NCBI RefSeq assembly: GCF_006716785.1
Contig: NZ_VFPQ01000001.1
Coordinates: 3,968,001-4,032,000, forward strand
Direction: 5' to 3'
DNA from: Thermopolyspora flexuosa
Lineage (GTDB): Bacteria > Actinomycetota > Actinomycetes > Streptosporangiales > Streptosporangiaceae
DNA length: 64,000 nt
The notes below the pieces were generated by a model that saw only the letters and a list, made by a program, of their open reading frames with translations, did no database searches and was not told where the DNA came from. Shown here piece by piece: positions 18,163-27,991 of the stretch (the first letter of the stretch is position 1; each line of letters opens with the position of its first letter). The position numbers and the translations under genes are program-made.

Positions 18163-19506
18163 TTAGGCGGCCCGCCCCCAGACGACCTGAGGGGGCGAGG
18201 ACGACCCGGCGCAGGCGGGGCAGGGTGCCCCGCCGGGGTCGTCGCGGAACGTCACCGGAGGCCGGATCCGAAGCACGGGCACGCCCCGCGCCGGATCCGC
18301 CGCGCACGGCCCCGCCGGCGGTGTCGCCGTCTCCGACCGGTCAGGGTTCGGCCACCACTCCAGGGAGCGAGGCACCGAGTGGATGTCCTCCCGTGCCGTC
18401 ACCTGCCGGGATTCCTCCTTCCAGGTCTGTGCGCGTAACGCCTCGGCCCGCGAGCATTCCCCTTCGGACCGTTCCATACGCCACCGATCGGGGCGTGACG
18501 GGGGCGTACCGGGCCGGGATGCGCATCCGGCCTCCGTTCGGATCGCCGTCGGTCCGGGAGCCTCGCCCTGAGGCATCCGCACGAGGGAGAGCCGCACCAG
18601 GGCGTACCGCCTCGTGCCCGGCGGAACAGACCGGGACATGGTCGCCACCGCGCTTCTCCGGTGGTCGCGCGCGGCCGCCGCGGCTCCGTAGAGCTGGGGT
18701 CGGCCTGGGAGGCGGTAAGCGTCGCGGTGGTCGACCCGGGGAGTGACGCAGTCTCGGCCGTCGACCCTGAGGTGGCCGCAGATCGTGCGTAACCCGCCCG
18801 TGGGATGCGCCGCGAGCCAGGCGAGGTGCTCGTCGAGGAGCCGTTGCGCGGCCGCCCGCAGGAAGCCGAAGGGGTGGTGTCCGTGCGTCCAGGCGCCGGA
18901 CTCCAGCATCAGCTCGGGCAGGCCGAATCGGCACAGGCCACGGGTGGTCACCGACCAGCTCGAACCGATGGCACGCGCCGGGTGGCGGCCGAGATCGTCG
19001 CCCGCCGCGGAGGGAAGGCACGGCCCGCCGGACTCGAGCGAGCGTGCGGGACCACCCTGCGGACCACTCGCAGACCCGTCCCGCACCGGAACCAGGCGGT
19101 GGACGGGACGTGGGGAGGGTGTTTCGACGTGCCAGCCGAGCCAGTCGTCGGTGAGCGGGAAGACGGCGTTCCCCGGCGGCGGCTCGGGGGCGGCGGTGAC
19201 GGTCCTGCCGGTGACCGGATCCTCGACGACGCCGCCGTAGGCGTCGGCGATCGCCCGGGCCGCCGCGCACGCCAGGAACGCGGCCCTCGGATGTGCCGAA
19301 GGCGACGTCGTGCTCGACACCACGACGCGGGACGGCGGGTGGCAGGTGATGGTCAGCCGGGGCGTGCCGAGGGCGGCGGCGGCCTCCCGCCGGTGGGGGT
19401 GGGGCATGCGCCAGGGCACCACGGCGGACGGGTCCGCCGGGGCGCGGTCGACGGTGACGACGTAGCGGGTGGTGATCGCCTCGGGCACGGCGAAGGTGAT
19501 CTGCAT
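18163..19506 (-). CDS. hypothetical protein with C-terminal CPxC
   Basis: A 447-residue reading frame with no recognised family. The ATG at 19506 has a strong GAGGAGG site five bases upstream, which supports expression. The N-terminal 150 residues (MQITFAVPEAITTRYVVTV onward) and a central part (GLPELMLESGAWTHGHHPF, then RLLDEHLAWLAAHPTGG) look protein-like. The region after about residue 290 is Arg/Ser/Pro rich and could be disordered or decayed. The extreme C-terminus has a Cys-Pro-Ala-Cys pair suited to metal binding. A frameshift within the gene cannot be excluded. Confidence 0.5.
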   Translation of the reverse strand: MQITFAVPEAITTRYVVTVDRAPADPSAVVPWRMPHPHRREAAAALGTPRLTITCHPPSRVVVSSTTSPSAHPRAAFLACAAARAIADAYGGVVEDPVTGRTVTAAPEPPPGNAVFPLTDDWLGWHVETPSPRPVHRLVPVRDGSASGPQGGPARSLESGGPCLPSAAGDDLGRHPARAIGSSWSVTTRGLCRFGLPELMLESGAWTHGHHPFGFLRAAAQRLLDEHLAWLAAHPTGGLRTICGHLRVDGRDCVTPRVDHRDAYRLPGRPQLYGAAAAARDHRRSAVATMSRSVPPGTRRYALVRLSLVRMPQGEAPGPTAIRTEAGCASRPGTPPSRPDRWRMERSEGECSRAEALRAQTWKEESRQVTAREDIHSVPRSLEWWPNPDRSETATPPAGPCAADPARGVPVLRIRPPVTFRDDPGGAPCPACAGSSSPPQVVWGRAA

Positions 19507-19779
19507 GACGGCCTCCTCGTGTCGGACGGCCATCAGCATGCGTCGCCGGCCGCGACCGCCGAGCGGCAGAACGCCGTTCTGTGGATAACCGCCGGGCATC
19601 CCGCCGCAGACCCCGGTCGCAGGGCGATGGCCCCGGTCCCCGGTCGCAGCGGGATGCCCGGCACGCCGTGCGGCCCGCCGTACCCGCGGCCTCCGGCCCA
19701 GGTGCGCCACCGATGTCCCTCACCGCCATCGGTGGCCCTCACCGCGCGGGGGCGATCGCCACCGGTCGCGGTTGCCGCG

Positions 19780-21081
19780 CTAGTCCTCGCGGAGGTCCTG
19801 GTCGACGGGGTCCCAGTTGACCGCGATGGGCGGGGGATAGTGGCGGATCACTCCGGTCTTCCACGGCTCGTGGATGAACGTGCGGGGCAGGTGGCTGATC
19901 TCGGGCACATACCGGCGCACGTACTCCCCGTCGGGGTCGAAGCGCTTGGCCTGCCGTACCGGATTGAACGCCCGGTGGGGCCGGGTGTCGTTGCCCGTCC
20001 CGGCCAGCCACTGCCAGCTTCCGCAGTTGACCGCGACATCGGCGTCGAGCAGGTACTCGGCGAAGTGTTCGGCACCGATCCGCCAGTCCACGCGCAGGCA
20101 TCGGGTGAGATAGGCGGCGGCGATCAGCCGGGCGCGGTCGTGCAGCCAGCCCTCCGCGGCGAGCTGGCGCATCGCGGCGTCCACGATCGGCATGCCGGTC
20201 CGGCCCTCACGCCAGGCCGCGACCACGTCCTTGTCGTCGTTCCAGCGTCGCCCGCGCGGCCGGTACTCGCGGCGGTCGATGTCGGGGAAGGCCCGCGTCA
20301 CCTGGTGGTGGAAGTCGCGCCAGCACAGCCGCCGCACGAACTCCTCGCTCGCCGCCCCGGCGTTGGCCAGCTCGAGCGGCGACAGGCAGCCGAAGTGCAG
20401 GTACGGGCTGAGCCGGGAGGTCGTCTCCCCCGCGAGATCGTCCCTCGTCTCGGCGTAGGTGTCCAGGCAGTGCCGCAGCCACAACGTCATGCGGCGGCGC
20501 CCCTCGGTCTCGCCGCCCCGCAGCACGCCGTACGGCTCGGCCTTCGGTAACGGCAACACGCCTGGGTCCAGGCCTTCCGGTACCCGGACCACGGGCGGTG
20601 GCGGCACGATCGCGCGCCGCTGTTCGGCCGACCAGGCCCGCCAGTAGGGGGTGAAGACGCGGTAGTGGTCACCGCCGTCCGGCCGTAGCGCGTCCGCCGG
20701 GATCACGGTCACCCCCGGGAACGTGCGGAAGTCGAGGCGCCGCCGCGCGCACTCGGCCGCGAGGCGCCGCTCCCGGCGCTGGGCGTACCTGGTGACGTCG
20801 GCGCTCACCCACACCGCCTGCGCGCCGACCTCGTCCGCCAGGCGCATCGTCTCGGCCACCGGATCGCCGCGCCGCAGGATCAGATCGCCGCCACGGCGCC
20901 GCAGCGAGGAGCGCAGGTCGAGCAGCGCGTCGGCGAGGAACCCGGCCCGGCGGCGCGGGGGAATCGCCGGATCGACCACGAACAGCGGGACGACGCGGCG
21001 GGCACGGGCACAGGCGGCGGCGAGGGCCGGGTGGTCGTGCACCCGTAGATCCCGGTTCAACAGCACGATTATGGTGTCCAT
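19780..21081 (-). CDS. phr: deoxyribodipyrimidine photolyase
   Basis: A 433-residue cryptochrome/photolyase-family protein that repairs UV-induced pyrimidine dimers using light. The N-terminal alpha/beta antenna domain (IIVLLNRDLRVHDHPALAAAC) and the FAD domain are complete; FAD-binding motifs include SRLSPYLHFGCLSP, WNDDKDVVAAWREGRTGMPIVDAAMRQL (shown from residue about 275) and the WQWLAGTGNDTRPH stretch with the conserved Trp, Asn and Asp. Length is that of class I CPD photolyases. The start is ATG at 21081. It is not linked to other repair genes except ung 5 kb away. Confidence 0.95.
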   Translation of the reverse strand: MDTIIVLLNRDLRVHDHPALAAACARARRVVPLFVVDPAIPPRRRAGFLADALLDLRSSLRRRGGDLILRRGDPVAETMRLADEVGAQAVWVSADVTRYAQRRERRLAAECARRRLDFRTFPGVTVIPADALRPDGGDHYRVFTPYWRAWSAEQRRAIVPPPPVVRVPEGLDPGVLPLPKAEPYGVLRGGETEGRRRMTLWLRHCLDTYAETRDDLAGETTSRLSPYLHFGCLSPLELANAGAASEEFVRRLCWRDFHHQVTRAFPDIDRREYRPRGRRWNDDKDVVAAWREGRTGMPIVDAAMRQLAAEGWLHDRARLIAAAYLTRCLRVDWRIGAEHFAEYLLDADVAVNCGSWQWLAGTGNDTRPHRAFNPVRQAKRFDPDGEYVRRYVPEISHLPRTFIHEPWKTGVIRHYPPPIAVNWDPVDQDLRED

Positions 21082-22029
21082 CACAGTCAGCCTGACAAAA
21101 CCCGCGGTCGCCGACCGCCCTCATACGAAATCGGAAGCAGCGGGAATCGCTCATTCGCCGCAAACGGCCAGGTATCGGCGCGGCGCACGGGAACTCCTTC
21201 GTGACCGGCGGCGTCTCCCCGGGCCGCTGCGCGTGCGCCGACCGGTCAACGCGGCCGGGACGCCGCCCTCGTACGGCCATGCCGAGCAGGGACGCTCCCG
21301 GCGCGCCACCGCGCGGTCCCGCCAATGCCCACAGGCTGCGGTCTCCGCGTCACCACGGTTCCGCACGGCGACCGGGTACGGCTGCCGCCCCGGTGCTGCC
21401 TCGCCGATGCCTTACCCGCGAGGTGACACGGGCCGCCCACAAACCGGGGCGCCGGATGCGGCCGGCGACAGCGGCGGACCCGCTTATGGCGTCGATTGCC
21501 GTGGGCGATCGCCGCCTTCGCGGTCATCGCCGCCGGCTCGTGGGCCGCGATCAAGCTGGAGGTTCCGGGCTGGGCGCGATGGACGCTCGCCGGTACCGCG
21601 ATCGGCGTGGCCATCTGCCTGGGCATGGCCGTGTTGATCGGGCCTGTGGCCATGCCCTGGAGCCGGCGATCCGCCGGTCGGCAGGGTCGGGCGGGCTCGG
21701 ACGCGCCGTCCCGGACGCGCACGGTGGCCGAGTGGCCGCCCCCGTCTCGTAGGTCGACGGTTCGCGATCGTCTTCGAGTCGTGCCGGGGCGATGCGGTTC
21801 GGCCGATCGGAGTGCAGGAGGCGCGACGCCTGCGCCTGACCGCTGCCGGCGAGGGCTCTCGATCAGAGATCGACACGGCATGGCGTCTCCTTCGCCGTGC
21901 GCTCAGGTGCTCAAAGGGCCTGCCACGGCGGGCATCGCGGGCGCGGGTCGATCCTTCGTCAAGTGACCATGGGGCTTGTCCAATATGAGAGGGTTGTCCG
22001 TTTAGTCGGTTTTGGCGAATACTGTTCGA
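21082..22029. other. long stretch without a convincing gene; possible membrane-protein remnant
   Basis: About 950 bases between the photolyase and hydrolase genes. One rightward frame (21496-21966) begins with about 55 hydrophobic residues forming two probable membrane helices (PWAIAAFAVIAAGSWAAI and GTAIGVAICLGMAVLIGPV). It then turns into Arg/Ser/Pro-rich sequence with no gene-like pattern, and it has no ribosome site. I read this as the remains of a membrane protein rather than a working gene. The last 40 bases hold the promoter of the next gene. Confidence 0.45.
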
Positions 22030-22030
22030 G
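21994..22030 (+). promoter_or_regulatory. promoter for a leaderless hydrolase mRNA
   Basis: TTGTCC (21994-21999), 18 bp, AATACT (22018-22023). The expected transcription start falls on the GTG at 22030, so the message would be leaderless. This also decides the start codon. Confidence 0.5.
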
Positions 22031-22959
22031 TGGAAGTCGACGACACGCTGCACTTCCGCGAGGTGCACGGATACACCCGCGCCTTCCGGATGATGGGCGA
22101 CGGTCCCCCGCTGCTGCTCATCCACGGCCTCAGCGACAGCTCGGCGACCTGGGCCCCGGTCCTCCCGCTGCTCGCCGAACACCACCTCGTCATCGCGCCC
22201 GACCTCCTCGGCCACGGGGCCTCCGACAAGCCGCGCGCCGACTACGCCGTCGCCGCCTACGCGTGCGGCATGCGCGACCTGCTCGCCGTACTCGACATCG
22301 ACCGGGTGACCGTGGTGGGGCACTCGCTCGGGGGCGGCATCGCCATGCAGTTCGCCTACCAGTTCCCCGAGCGCTGCGAGCGCCTCGTGCTCGTCGGATC
22401 CGCGGGCGTGGGACGCGAGGTCCATCCCCTGCTGCGCCTGGCGAGCTCCCCGCTCGCCGAGCCCGGCCTGGCGTTCCTCACCGCCCCGCCGGTCCGCTCC
22501 GCCGTACGGGCGCTCGCCCCGCTGCTCCGCGTCGGGCTGCGGCTCGGCAGGGACTTCGACTACGTGCTCGACCGGTACCGCTGCCTCACCAGCCCGACCG
22601 CGCGCAAGGCCTTCCTGCGTACCCTGCGCGCCGGGGTCGACATGAACGGCCAGGTCATCACCATGCTCGACCGCTGCTACCTCACCGTCGGGATGCCCAC
22701 CCTGATCCTCTGGGGCGCGCAGGACCACGTCATCCCGGTCGAGCACGCGTTCACCGCCCACCGGGCGATGCCCGGCAGCGAACTGGAGATCTTCGAGACC
22801 TCCGGCCACTTCCCCCACCAGGACGAGCCCGAGCGCTTCGCCAAGACCATCGAGTCGTTCATCTCCGCCACCGCTCCCCAGGAGTTCGACCCGGCCCGCT
22901 GGCGCGCCATCCTGCGCCAGGGCCGTCCCCGCTCCCCCGAGGTCTCCAGCGGCACCTGA
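22030..22959 (+). CDS. alpha/beta-fold hydrolase
   Basis: A 309-residue hydrolase. The oxyanion segment is LLLIHGLSDSSATW (about 30-43), the nucleophile elbow GHSLGGG (about 102-108), the acid is Asp in GAQDHVIPVEHA and the catalytic His lies in TSGHFPHQDEP. This resembles bacterial ester, lactone or meta-cleavage-product hydrolases; the substrate cannot be read from sequence. The GTG at 22030 is preferred because a promoter places transcription there; a TTG at 22012 is an alternative. The neighbours give no pathway clue. Confidence 0.87.
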   Translation: MEVDDTLHFREVHGYTRAFRMMGDGPPLLLIHGLSDSSATWAPVLPLLAEHHLVIAPDLLGHGASDKPRADYAVAAYACGMRDLLAVLDIDRVTVVGHSLGGGIAMQFAYQFPERCERLVLVGSAGVGREVHPLLRLASSPLAEPGLAFLTAPPVRSAVRALAPLLRVGLRLGRDFDYVLDRYRCLTSPTARKAFLRTLRAGVDMNGQVITMLDRCYLTVGMPTLILWGAQDHVIPVEHAFTAHRAMPGSELEIFETSGHFPHQDEPERFAKTIESFISATAPQEFDPARWRAILRQGRPRSPEVSSGT

Positions 22960-23168
22960 CCGTACCCGGGCCGGAAGGAGCCCGCCGGGCGACCGGTTCC
23001 CGGCATTGCATCGGGCACGCACCGCGAAAGGCCGGATCCGCAGGTCACGGCGTGGTACGCGGTACCGGCGACCGGCGTGAGCGGTACGTCGGCGAGGTGC
23101 CAGCGATTCGCCAGTGGCGATCCCTAGCGTCTGTTGCCGTCCAGACGACCAGGAAGGAAGCCACCCCT

Positions 23169-23666
23169 ATGAAGCTCCCCACCCGTCTGCTGTCGGCCGT
23201 CGCCGCGGCGGTACTGCTCTCGCTCACCGCGGCCTGTGGCTCGGGGGCCTCCGACGGTGAGAGCCGCGCCTCGGCCACGCAGGAGAACGCGACGGGAGGC
23301 GGCGGCGAATCGCGTTCCGCATCGGGATCCGGCACCGGTTCGGACACCGAGTCCCAGGGCGGGGCGGACGACTCCGAGATCTGCCGGAAGGCCCAGCAGG
23401 CGCTCCAGCGCTTCACCAACAAGGCGGCGTCGGCGATCGGCGACCACGCGGCGTACAACAAGGCCACGGAGGAGCTGAGCGCGGAGCTGAAGGACCTGGC
23501 GGACGAGGCCGACGGCGAGCTGAAGAGCACGCTCACCTCGATGGCGCGCGCGTGGGGCGACTTCAAGATCGACACATCCGACCTCGCCCAGTCGGCGAAC
23601 AAGCTGACCGAGGCGACCAGGCAGATCAGCGAGCAGACCCGCAACCTCGTCACCGCCTGCGCCTGA
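23169..23666 (+). CDS. small helical lipoprotein
   Basis: A 165-residue lipoprotein. The signal peptide MKLPTRLLSAVAAAVLLSLTAAC ends at a lipidated Cys. Then comes a 45-residue Gly/Ser/Glu spacer, followed by a helical domain (about 70-165) containing one Cys at its start (DSEICRKAQQAL) and one at the end (NLVTACA), which could form a disulfide. I do not recognise the family. The start ATG follows AGGAAGGAAG. Most likely a cell-surface protein of unknown role. Confidence 0.75.
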   Translation: MKLPTRLLSAVAAAVLLSLTAACGSGASDGESRASATQENATGGGGESRSASGSGTGSDTESQGGADDSEICRKAQQALQRFTNKAASAIGDHAAYNKATEELSAELKDLADEADGELKSTLTSMARAWGDFKIDTSDLAQSANKLTEATRQISEQTRNLVTACA

Positions 23667-23682
23667 CCGGGCGGCTTCCGCC

Positions 23683-23715
23683 GGGCCCGCCGGCCGACGA
23701 TCGACCGGCGGGCCC
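23683..23715. terminator. bidirectional terminator hairpin
   Basis: GGGCCCGCCGG (23683-23693) pairs perfectly with CCGGCGGGCCC (23705-23715) across an 11-nt loop, between the converging lipoprotein and permease genes. Confidence 0.75.
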
Positions 23716-23741
23716 TCGGCGTACCACCAGCGGGAGGAGGC

Positions 23742-24614
23742 TCAGCCCTTGTCCACGCCCTCGTTCGCGCCGCGGACGAAGTAGCGCTGGAAGATCACGA
23801 AGATGATCGCCACGGGGATGGTGGCGAGCAGGGCGGCGCCGAGCTTGAGCGGGTACTGCGTGCCCGACCCGAGCGAGCCGGTGACCAGGTCGGCGATGCC
23901 GCGCGGCAGCGTGTACAGATCCGGGTCCTGCACCGCGACCAGGGTGTGCGGCAGCTCGTTCCACGAGCCCTGGAAGGACAGGATGGTAAGGGTGATCAGC
24001 GCGGGACGGGCCATGGGCAGCACCACCGACCAGAAGATGCGGAACGTGCCCGCGCCGTCGATGCGCGCCGCCTCCTCCACGCTGGGCGGGATCGACTCGA
24101 AGAACTGCTTCATGATGAACACGCCCGCCGCGTCCGCGAGCAGCGGCACGATCAGCGCCGTGTACGAGTTGTAGATGCCGAACTGGTTCAGCACCAGGAA
24201 CTTCGGGATGAGCAGCACCACGCCGGGTACCGCCATCACGGCGATGATCGTGGCGAACACGGCCCCCCGGCCGCGGAAGCGCAGCCGGGCGAGCGCGTAA
24301 CCGGCGAGCGAGTCGAAGAAGATCCGGCCCAGGGTGACCAGTACCGTGATCAGGATCGAGTTGCCCAGCCAGGTCGGCAGGTCCGTGGCCCAGAAGATCT
24401 TCTCGTACGCGTCCAGGGTCGGCTCGGAGGGAATGGGCGAGATCGGGTTGGCCGCGGCCTCCGGCTCGCTCTTGAACGAGTTCGCGACCTGGACCACGAA
24501 CGGGTAGATGAAGATCAGCGAGAAGAAGACGAGCACGGCGTACCCGAAGAAGGTGCCGACGATCGTCTGGACCTCGCCCTTCCGCCGGACCGCTCTCACG
24601 TGGGTCGCGGCCAC
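23742..24614 (-). CDS. sugar ABC permease (MalG-like)
   Basis: A 290-residue MalG-type permease with six helices; the EAA loop [22 protein letters not shown] and the tail FQRYFVRGANEGVDKG are typical. The GTG at 24614 is preferred because a GGAGGGAGG site lies seven bases upstream; its start nearly abuts the stop of the partner permease (24616-24618), giving translational coupling. It is the last gene of the lacI-SBP-permease-permease operon. Confidence 0.92.
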   Translation of the reverse strand: MAATHVRAVRRKGEVQTIVGTFFGYAVLVFFSLIFIYPFVVQVANSFKSEPEAAANPISPIPSEPTLDAYEKIFWATDLPTWLGNSILITVLVTLGRIFFDSLAGYALARLRFRGRGAVFATIIAVMAVPGVVLLIPKFLVLNQFGIYNSYTALIVPLLADAAGVFIMKQFFESIPPSVEEAARIDGAGTFRIFWSVVLPMARPALITLTILSFQGSWNELPHTLVAVQDPDLYTLPRGIADLVTGSLGSGTQYPLKLGAALLATIPVAIIFVIFQRYFVRGANEGVDKG

Positions 24615-24615
24615 C

Positions 24616-25704
24616 TCACGACCTCCCTCCGCGCTCACGCAGCAGCAGCCGCTGCAGCAGCGTGAACACCACGATGATCAGGAAGAGCACGAACGAGATC
24701 GCCGCCCCCGACCCGTACTCGAAGTCGCGGAAGGCGGTGCGGTAGGACAGGTACGCGGGCGTCAGCGTGGTCTTGGCCGGGTTGCCCTGGCTCATCACGT
24801 AGATCTGGTCGAAGACCTGCCAGGTGCCGATCAGGCCCAGCGTCAGCACCAGGAAGAGCGTGGGCCGCAGCGCGGGCAGGGTCACGTTCCGAAACCGCTG
24901 CCAGCGGTTGGCGCCGTCGAGCATGGCCGCCTCCTCCAGCGAGACGGGCACGTTCTGCAGCGCCGCGAGGAACATGAGCATGAACGTCCCGGACGTGGTC
25001 CACACGACCAGCGCGATGATCGAGCACATCGCCACGCTCGGCCCGGACAGCCACTCCCACCACGAAAGGCCGAACGGACCGCTCTCCGTCAGCGCGGCCG
25101 GCGGATTGTCGATGTCGGCGATGCCGAGCCCGCTCAGCAGCAGGTGCAGCACGCCGCGGGAGTCGGAGAACCACGCCGGGCCCTGCACGCCGAACATGCC
25201 CAGCAGCTGGTTGATCACGCCGGCGTTGGCGAAGATGAACAGGAACACCACGCTGATCGCGACCGAGCTGGTCACCGAGGGGAAGTAGAACGCGGTGCGG
25301 AAGAACGTCTTGCCCTTCAGCAGGCGCGCGTTCACGACCAGCGCCAGGCCGAGCGCCAGCACGGTCTGCAGCGGCACCACCGCGATCACGTAGTAGACGT
25401 TGTTCCGCAGGCTGGTCATGAAGTCCTGGCGGGCCAGCCCTTCCTCGGTGAACAGCCGGGTGTAGTTCTCCAGCCCGACGACCTCGACGGAGGAGGTGAA
25501 CGGGCTGCCCTGGCCGTTCCAGGCGGTGATGCTCACCCACAGCGCCATGAGGATGGGCAGCAGCACGAACAGCCCGATGATCAGCAGCGCCGGGGCGACG
25601 AAGAGCCAGCCCGCGACGTTCTCCCCGTCCCTGACGGACCGCCTGCGGCGCGCGGCGCCGCGGGCGCCGGTGAGGCGCCCGCGGGTGAGCGTCGCGTCGG
25701 CCAT
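24616..25704 (-). CDS. sugar ABC permease (MalF-like)
   Basis: A 362-residue MalF-type permease. About 50 extra residues (PAWFSDSRGVLHLLLSG onward) lie in the outward loop after helix 3, much shorter than the insert of the permease at 12560. The EAA loop is LEEAAMLDGANRWQRFRNVTLP. The start ATG lies three bases after the stop of the binding-protein gene. It should pair with the following permease to form the channel. Confidence 0.92.
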   Translation of the reverse strand: MADATLTRGRLTGARGAARRRRSVRDGENVAGWLFVAPALLIIGLFVLLPILMALWVSITAWNGQGSPFTSSVEVVGLENYTRLFTEEGLARQDFMTSLRNNVYYVIAVVPLQTVLALGLALVVNARLLKGKTFFRTAFYFPSVTSSVAISVVFLFIFANAGVINQLLGMFGVQGPAWFSDSRGVLHLLLSGLGIADIDNPPAALTESGPFGLSWWEWLSGPSVAMCSIIALVVWTTSGTFMLMFLAALQNVPVSLEEAAMLDGANRWQRFRNVTLPALRPTLFLVLTLGLIGTWQVFDQIYVMSQGNPAKTTLTPAYLSYRTAFRDFEYGSGAAISFVLFLIIVVFTLLQRLLLRERGGRS

Positions 25705-25707
25705 GAC

Positions 25708-26946
25708 TCAGCCGCCCAGGGCCGACTGGGTGTTCTCCTGCAGGCGGGCGAGGATCTGCTTCGGATCCCCGTCCTTCAGCTTCTGCAGCGCGGTGTCGAA
25801 GTCGGCAAGGACGCTCTCCATCTTCGGAGCGTTGACCGGGCCCTGGGCGTACTCGGCACCCTTGACGAAGGCCGCGTCCTCGGGGAACTCCTTGGCGTAG
25901 GCCTCACCGGCCGCCTTCCGGGACGGCATGACGCCGAACGCCCGGGCGAAGGCCATCTGCTGGTCGACCGTGGTCATCGCCTCGACGAAGCTGATCGCCT
26001 GCTCCTTGTACTTGCTCTTGGCGGCGATGCCCCAGCACTGGGTGAAGGACAGCGTGCCCTTGCCCGCGGGCCCGGCGGGCAGCTCGTACACGGTGTACTT
26101 CACGTCGGGGAAGTCGGCCTTCATGGCGCCCTTGATCCAGTTGCCCTCGATCGTCATGGCGGCCTTGCCCTTGCCGAACGCCTCGCCGCCCCAGCCCGCG
26201 TCGACCGCGGACGGGTAGACCGCCAGGCCGTCCTTGAGCAGGCCCTGGACGTACTCGAGGGCCTTGAGGTTCTCCGGGCTGTCGCCGGTGGCCTGCTTGC
26301 CGTCCTGGCTGATGATCCAGCCGCCCGCCTGCTTCATGAAGGCGCCGAGGCGGTCGCGGGTGTCGCCGACCACGAGCGGCGTGATCCCGGCGTCCTTCAG
26401 CTTCTTGGCGACCGCGGTCAGCTCGTCCCAGGTGGTGGGCACGTCCTGCTCGGTGAGCCCGGCCTTCTCCCACAGCTCGTTGTTGACCACCAGGCCGAGG
26501 GTGGAGAAGTCCTTGGGCACGCAGTAGTAGGTGCCGTTGTAGGTGAAGGTGGCGCGCAGGCTGTCGTAGAAGCCCTCGGGGTCGGAGACCTTGCTCGCGT
26601 ACGGCTCGAGCGCGCCGACGCTGGCGTAGTCGGCGAACCGGCCCGCCTCCACGTAGAACACGTCCGGGGGCGAGTCGCCGGCGAACGCCTGGCCGAGCTG
26701 CTGGCTCATGTCCTGGGCGGGGATGACGGTGGCGGTGTTGCCGGTGGCCTTCGCCCACGCGGCCGCGGCCTCCTGGACCGCCTTGGTCTCGGCCTCACCC
26801 GACGAGCCGATCATGATCTGCAGCGAGGCGGGGCCGCTGCTCTGGGGGGTGCTCGCGGTGTTGTCCTCGAAGCCGCTGCCGCAGCCGGCGAGCAGGGCGC
26901 ACGCCGCCACGGCGGCTGCCAGGGCTGTGGTGGTCTTGCGTGTCAT
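25708..26946 (-). CDS. sugar ABC transporter substrate-binding lipoprotein
   Basis: A 412-residue lipoprotein with lipobox LLAGC (about residues 18-22) and a family 1 sugar-binding fold: DVFYVEAGRFADYASVGAL, YYCVPKDFSTLGLVVNNELW and AMTIEGNWIKGAM are landmarks of the maltose/multiple-sugar group. It lies 22 bp after lacI and just before two permease genes. The neighbouring debranching-type hydrolase suggests an alpha-glucoside or maltodextrin ligand. No ATPase gene is present. Confidence 0.92.
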   Translation of the reverse strand: MTRKTTTALAAAVAACALLAGCGSGFEDNTASTPQSSGPASLQIMIGSSGEAETKAVQEAAAAWAKATGNTATVIPAQDMSQQLGQAFAGDSPPDVFYVEAGRFADYASVGALEPYASKVSDPEGFYDSLRATFTYNGTYYCVPKDFSTLGLVVNNELWEKAGLTEQDVPTTWDELTAVAKKLKDAGITPLVVGDTRDRLGAFMKQAGGWIISQDGKQATGDSPENLKALEYVQGLLKDGLAVYPSAVDAGWGGEAFGKGKAAMTIEGNWIKGAMKADFPDVKYTVYELPAGPAGKGTLSFTQCWGIAAKSKYKEQAISFVEAMTTVDQQMAFARAFGVMPSRKAAGEAYAKEFPEDAAFVKGAEYAQGPVNAPKMESVLADFDTALQKLKDGDPKQILARLQENTQSALGG

Positions 26947-26968
26947 GGCCAGTTCCTGATCTTCGGTG

Positions 26969-27973
26969 TTACGTGGGGGGGTACGTCGTGTCCCGGACGA
27001 CCAGGGAAGGCCGGAGCAGCACGGACTCCTCCGCCTCCGCCTCGCCGTCCAGCAGCCGGGTGAGCAGCCGGACGCAGCGGGCCGCCGCCTCCTCGAGCGG
27101 CTGGCTGACGCTGGTCAGGCCGATCGCCCGGGCGACGGGCGTGTCGTCGAATCCGGTCACCGCGAGGGGGCGGCCGAGAGCGCGGGAGGCCTGCAGCGCG
27201 CCGAGGGCGAGCGAGTCGCTGGCGCAGACCAGGGCCGTCGGGGCCGGATCGCGGCCGAGCAGTTCGCCGACCACGGCCTCCGCCTCGGCCACCCGGTCGG
27301 GGCAGGCGTGGTCGAGACCGGTGGTGTCCTGCCCGGCGGCGGCCATCGCCCGCAGCCAGCCCTGGCGCCGGTCGTCACCGACGCCGGAGCCGGCCGGCCA
27401 GCCGAGGAAGCCGATCCGCTCGTGGCCGGCCTCCAGCAGGTGCCGGGTCGCGTCCTCGGTGCCGGACGCGCCGTCCACGTCCACCCACAGGTGGCGGTCG
27501 GGCGCGTCCCAGGGGCGGCCGAAGGTCACGAACGGCAGCCTTCGCTCGGTCAGCCAGGTGGTCCTGGTGTCCCGGTGGTGGGTGCTGGCCAGCACGAAGG
27601 CGTCCGGCTTGTAGGTGCCGAGCAGGTCCTCGTAGGTGGCGATCTCCGCATCGTCGTCGGCGGCGGTGTACAGGAGCACCCGGTAGCCGCTCCGCGCCGC
27701 GCTCTCGGTGAGCGCGTGCAGGAAGCGGTCGAGCACCGACCCGTTGATGCCGTCGCCGGTGGATTCGATGCGGGTGGCGATGAGCCGGGACCGTCCGGTG
27801 CGCATCTGCCGGGCGGCCTGGCTGACGCGATAGCCGAGGGCCTCCACCGCCTCGTAGACCTTGCGGCGGGTCTCCTCGCGTACGACCTCGGGGGTGTTGA
27901 GGACGTTCGACACGGTCTGCCGGGACACCCCGGCGTACTTGGCGACCGTGGCTATCGTCACCTTTTTCGCCAT
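26969..27973 (-). CDS. LacI-family transcriptional regulator
   Basis: A 334-residue LacI/GalR regulator. The helix-turn-helix is VTIATVAKYAGVSRQTVSNVLN (residues 5-26), the hinge follows at about 48-60 (AARQMRTGRSRLI), and the periplasmic-binding-type sensor ends in TSVSQPLEEAAARCV. It heads its own operon with the importer and is divergent from the hydrolase gene. Two palindromes in the gap (27992-28003 and 28020-28035) are obvious operator candidates, so it should repress both directions until sugar binds. Confidence 0.93.
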   Translation of the reverse strand: MAKKVTIATVAKYAGVSRQTVSNVLNTPEVVREETRRKVYEAVEALGYRVSQAARQMRTGRSRLIATRIESTGDGINGSVLDRFLHALTESAARSGYRVLLYTAADDDAEIATYEDLLGTYKPDAFVLASTHHRDTRTTWLTERRLPFVTFGRPWDAPDRHLWVDVDGASGTEDATRHLLEAGHERIGFLGWPAGSGVGDDRRQGWLRAMAAAGQDTTGLDHACPDRVAEAEAVVGELLGRDPAPTALVCASDSLALGALQASRALGRPLAVTGFDDTPVARAIGLTSVSQPLEEAAARCVRLLTRLLDGEAEAEESVLLRPSLVVRDTTYPPT

Positions 27974-27991
27974 TTACGCCTTCTTGGTGGG

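Noticed and set aside
21246-21881. Leftward frames between photolyase and hydrolase genes
   Set aside because: Composition is Arg/Pro/Ser-rich with no start site or family match; treated as non-coding or relic sequence.
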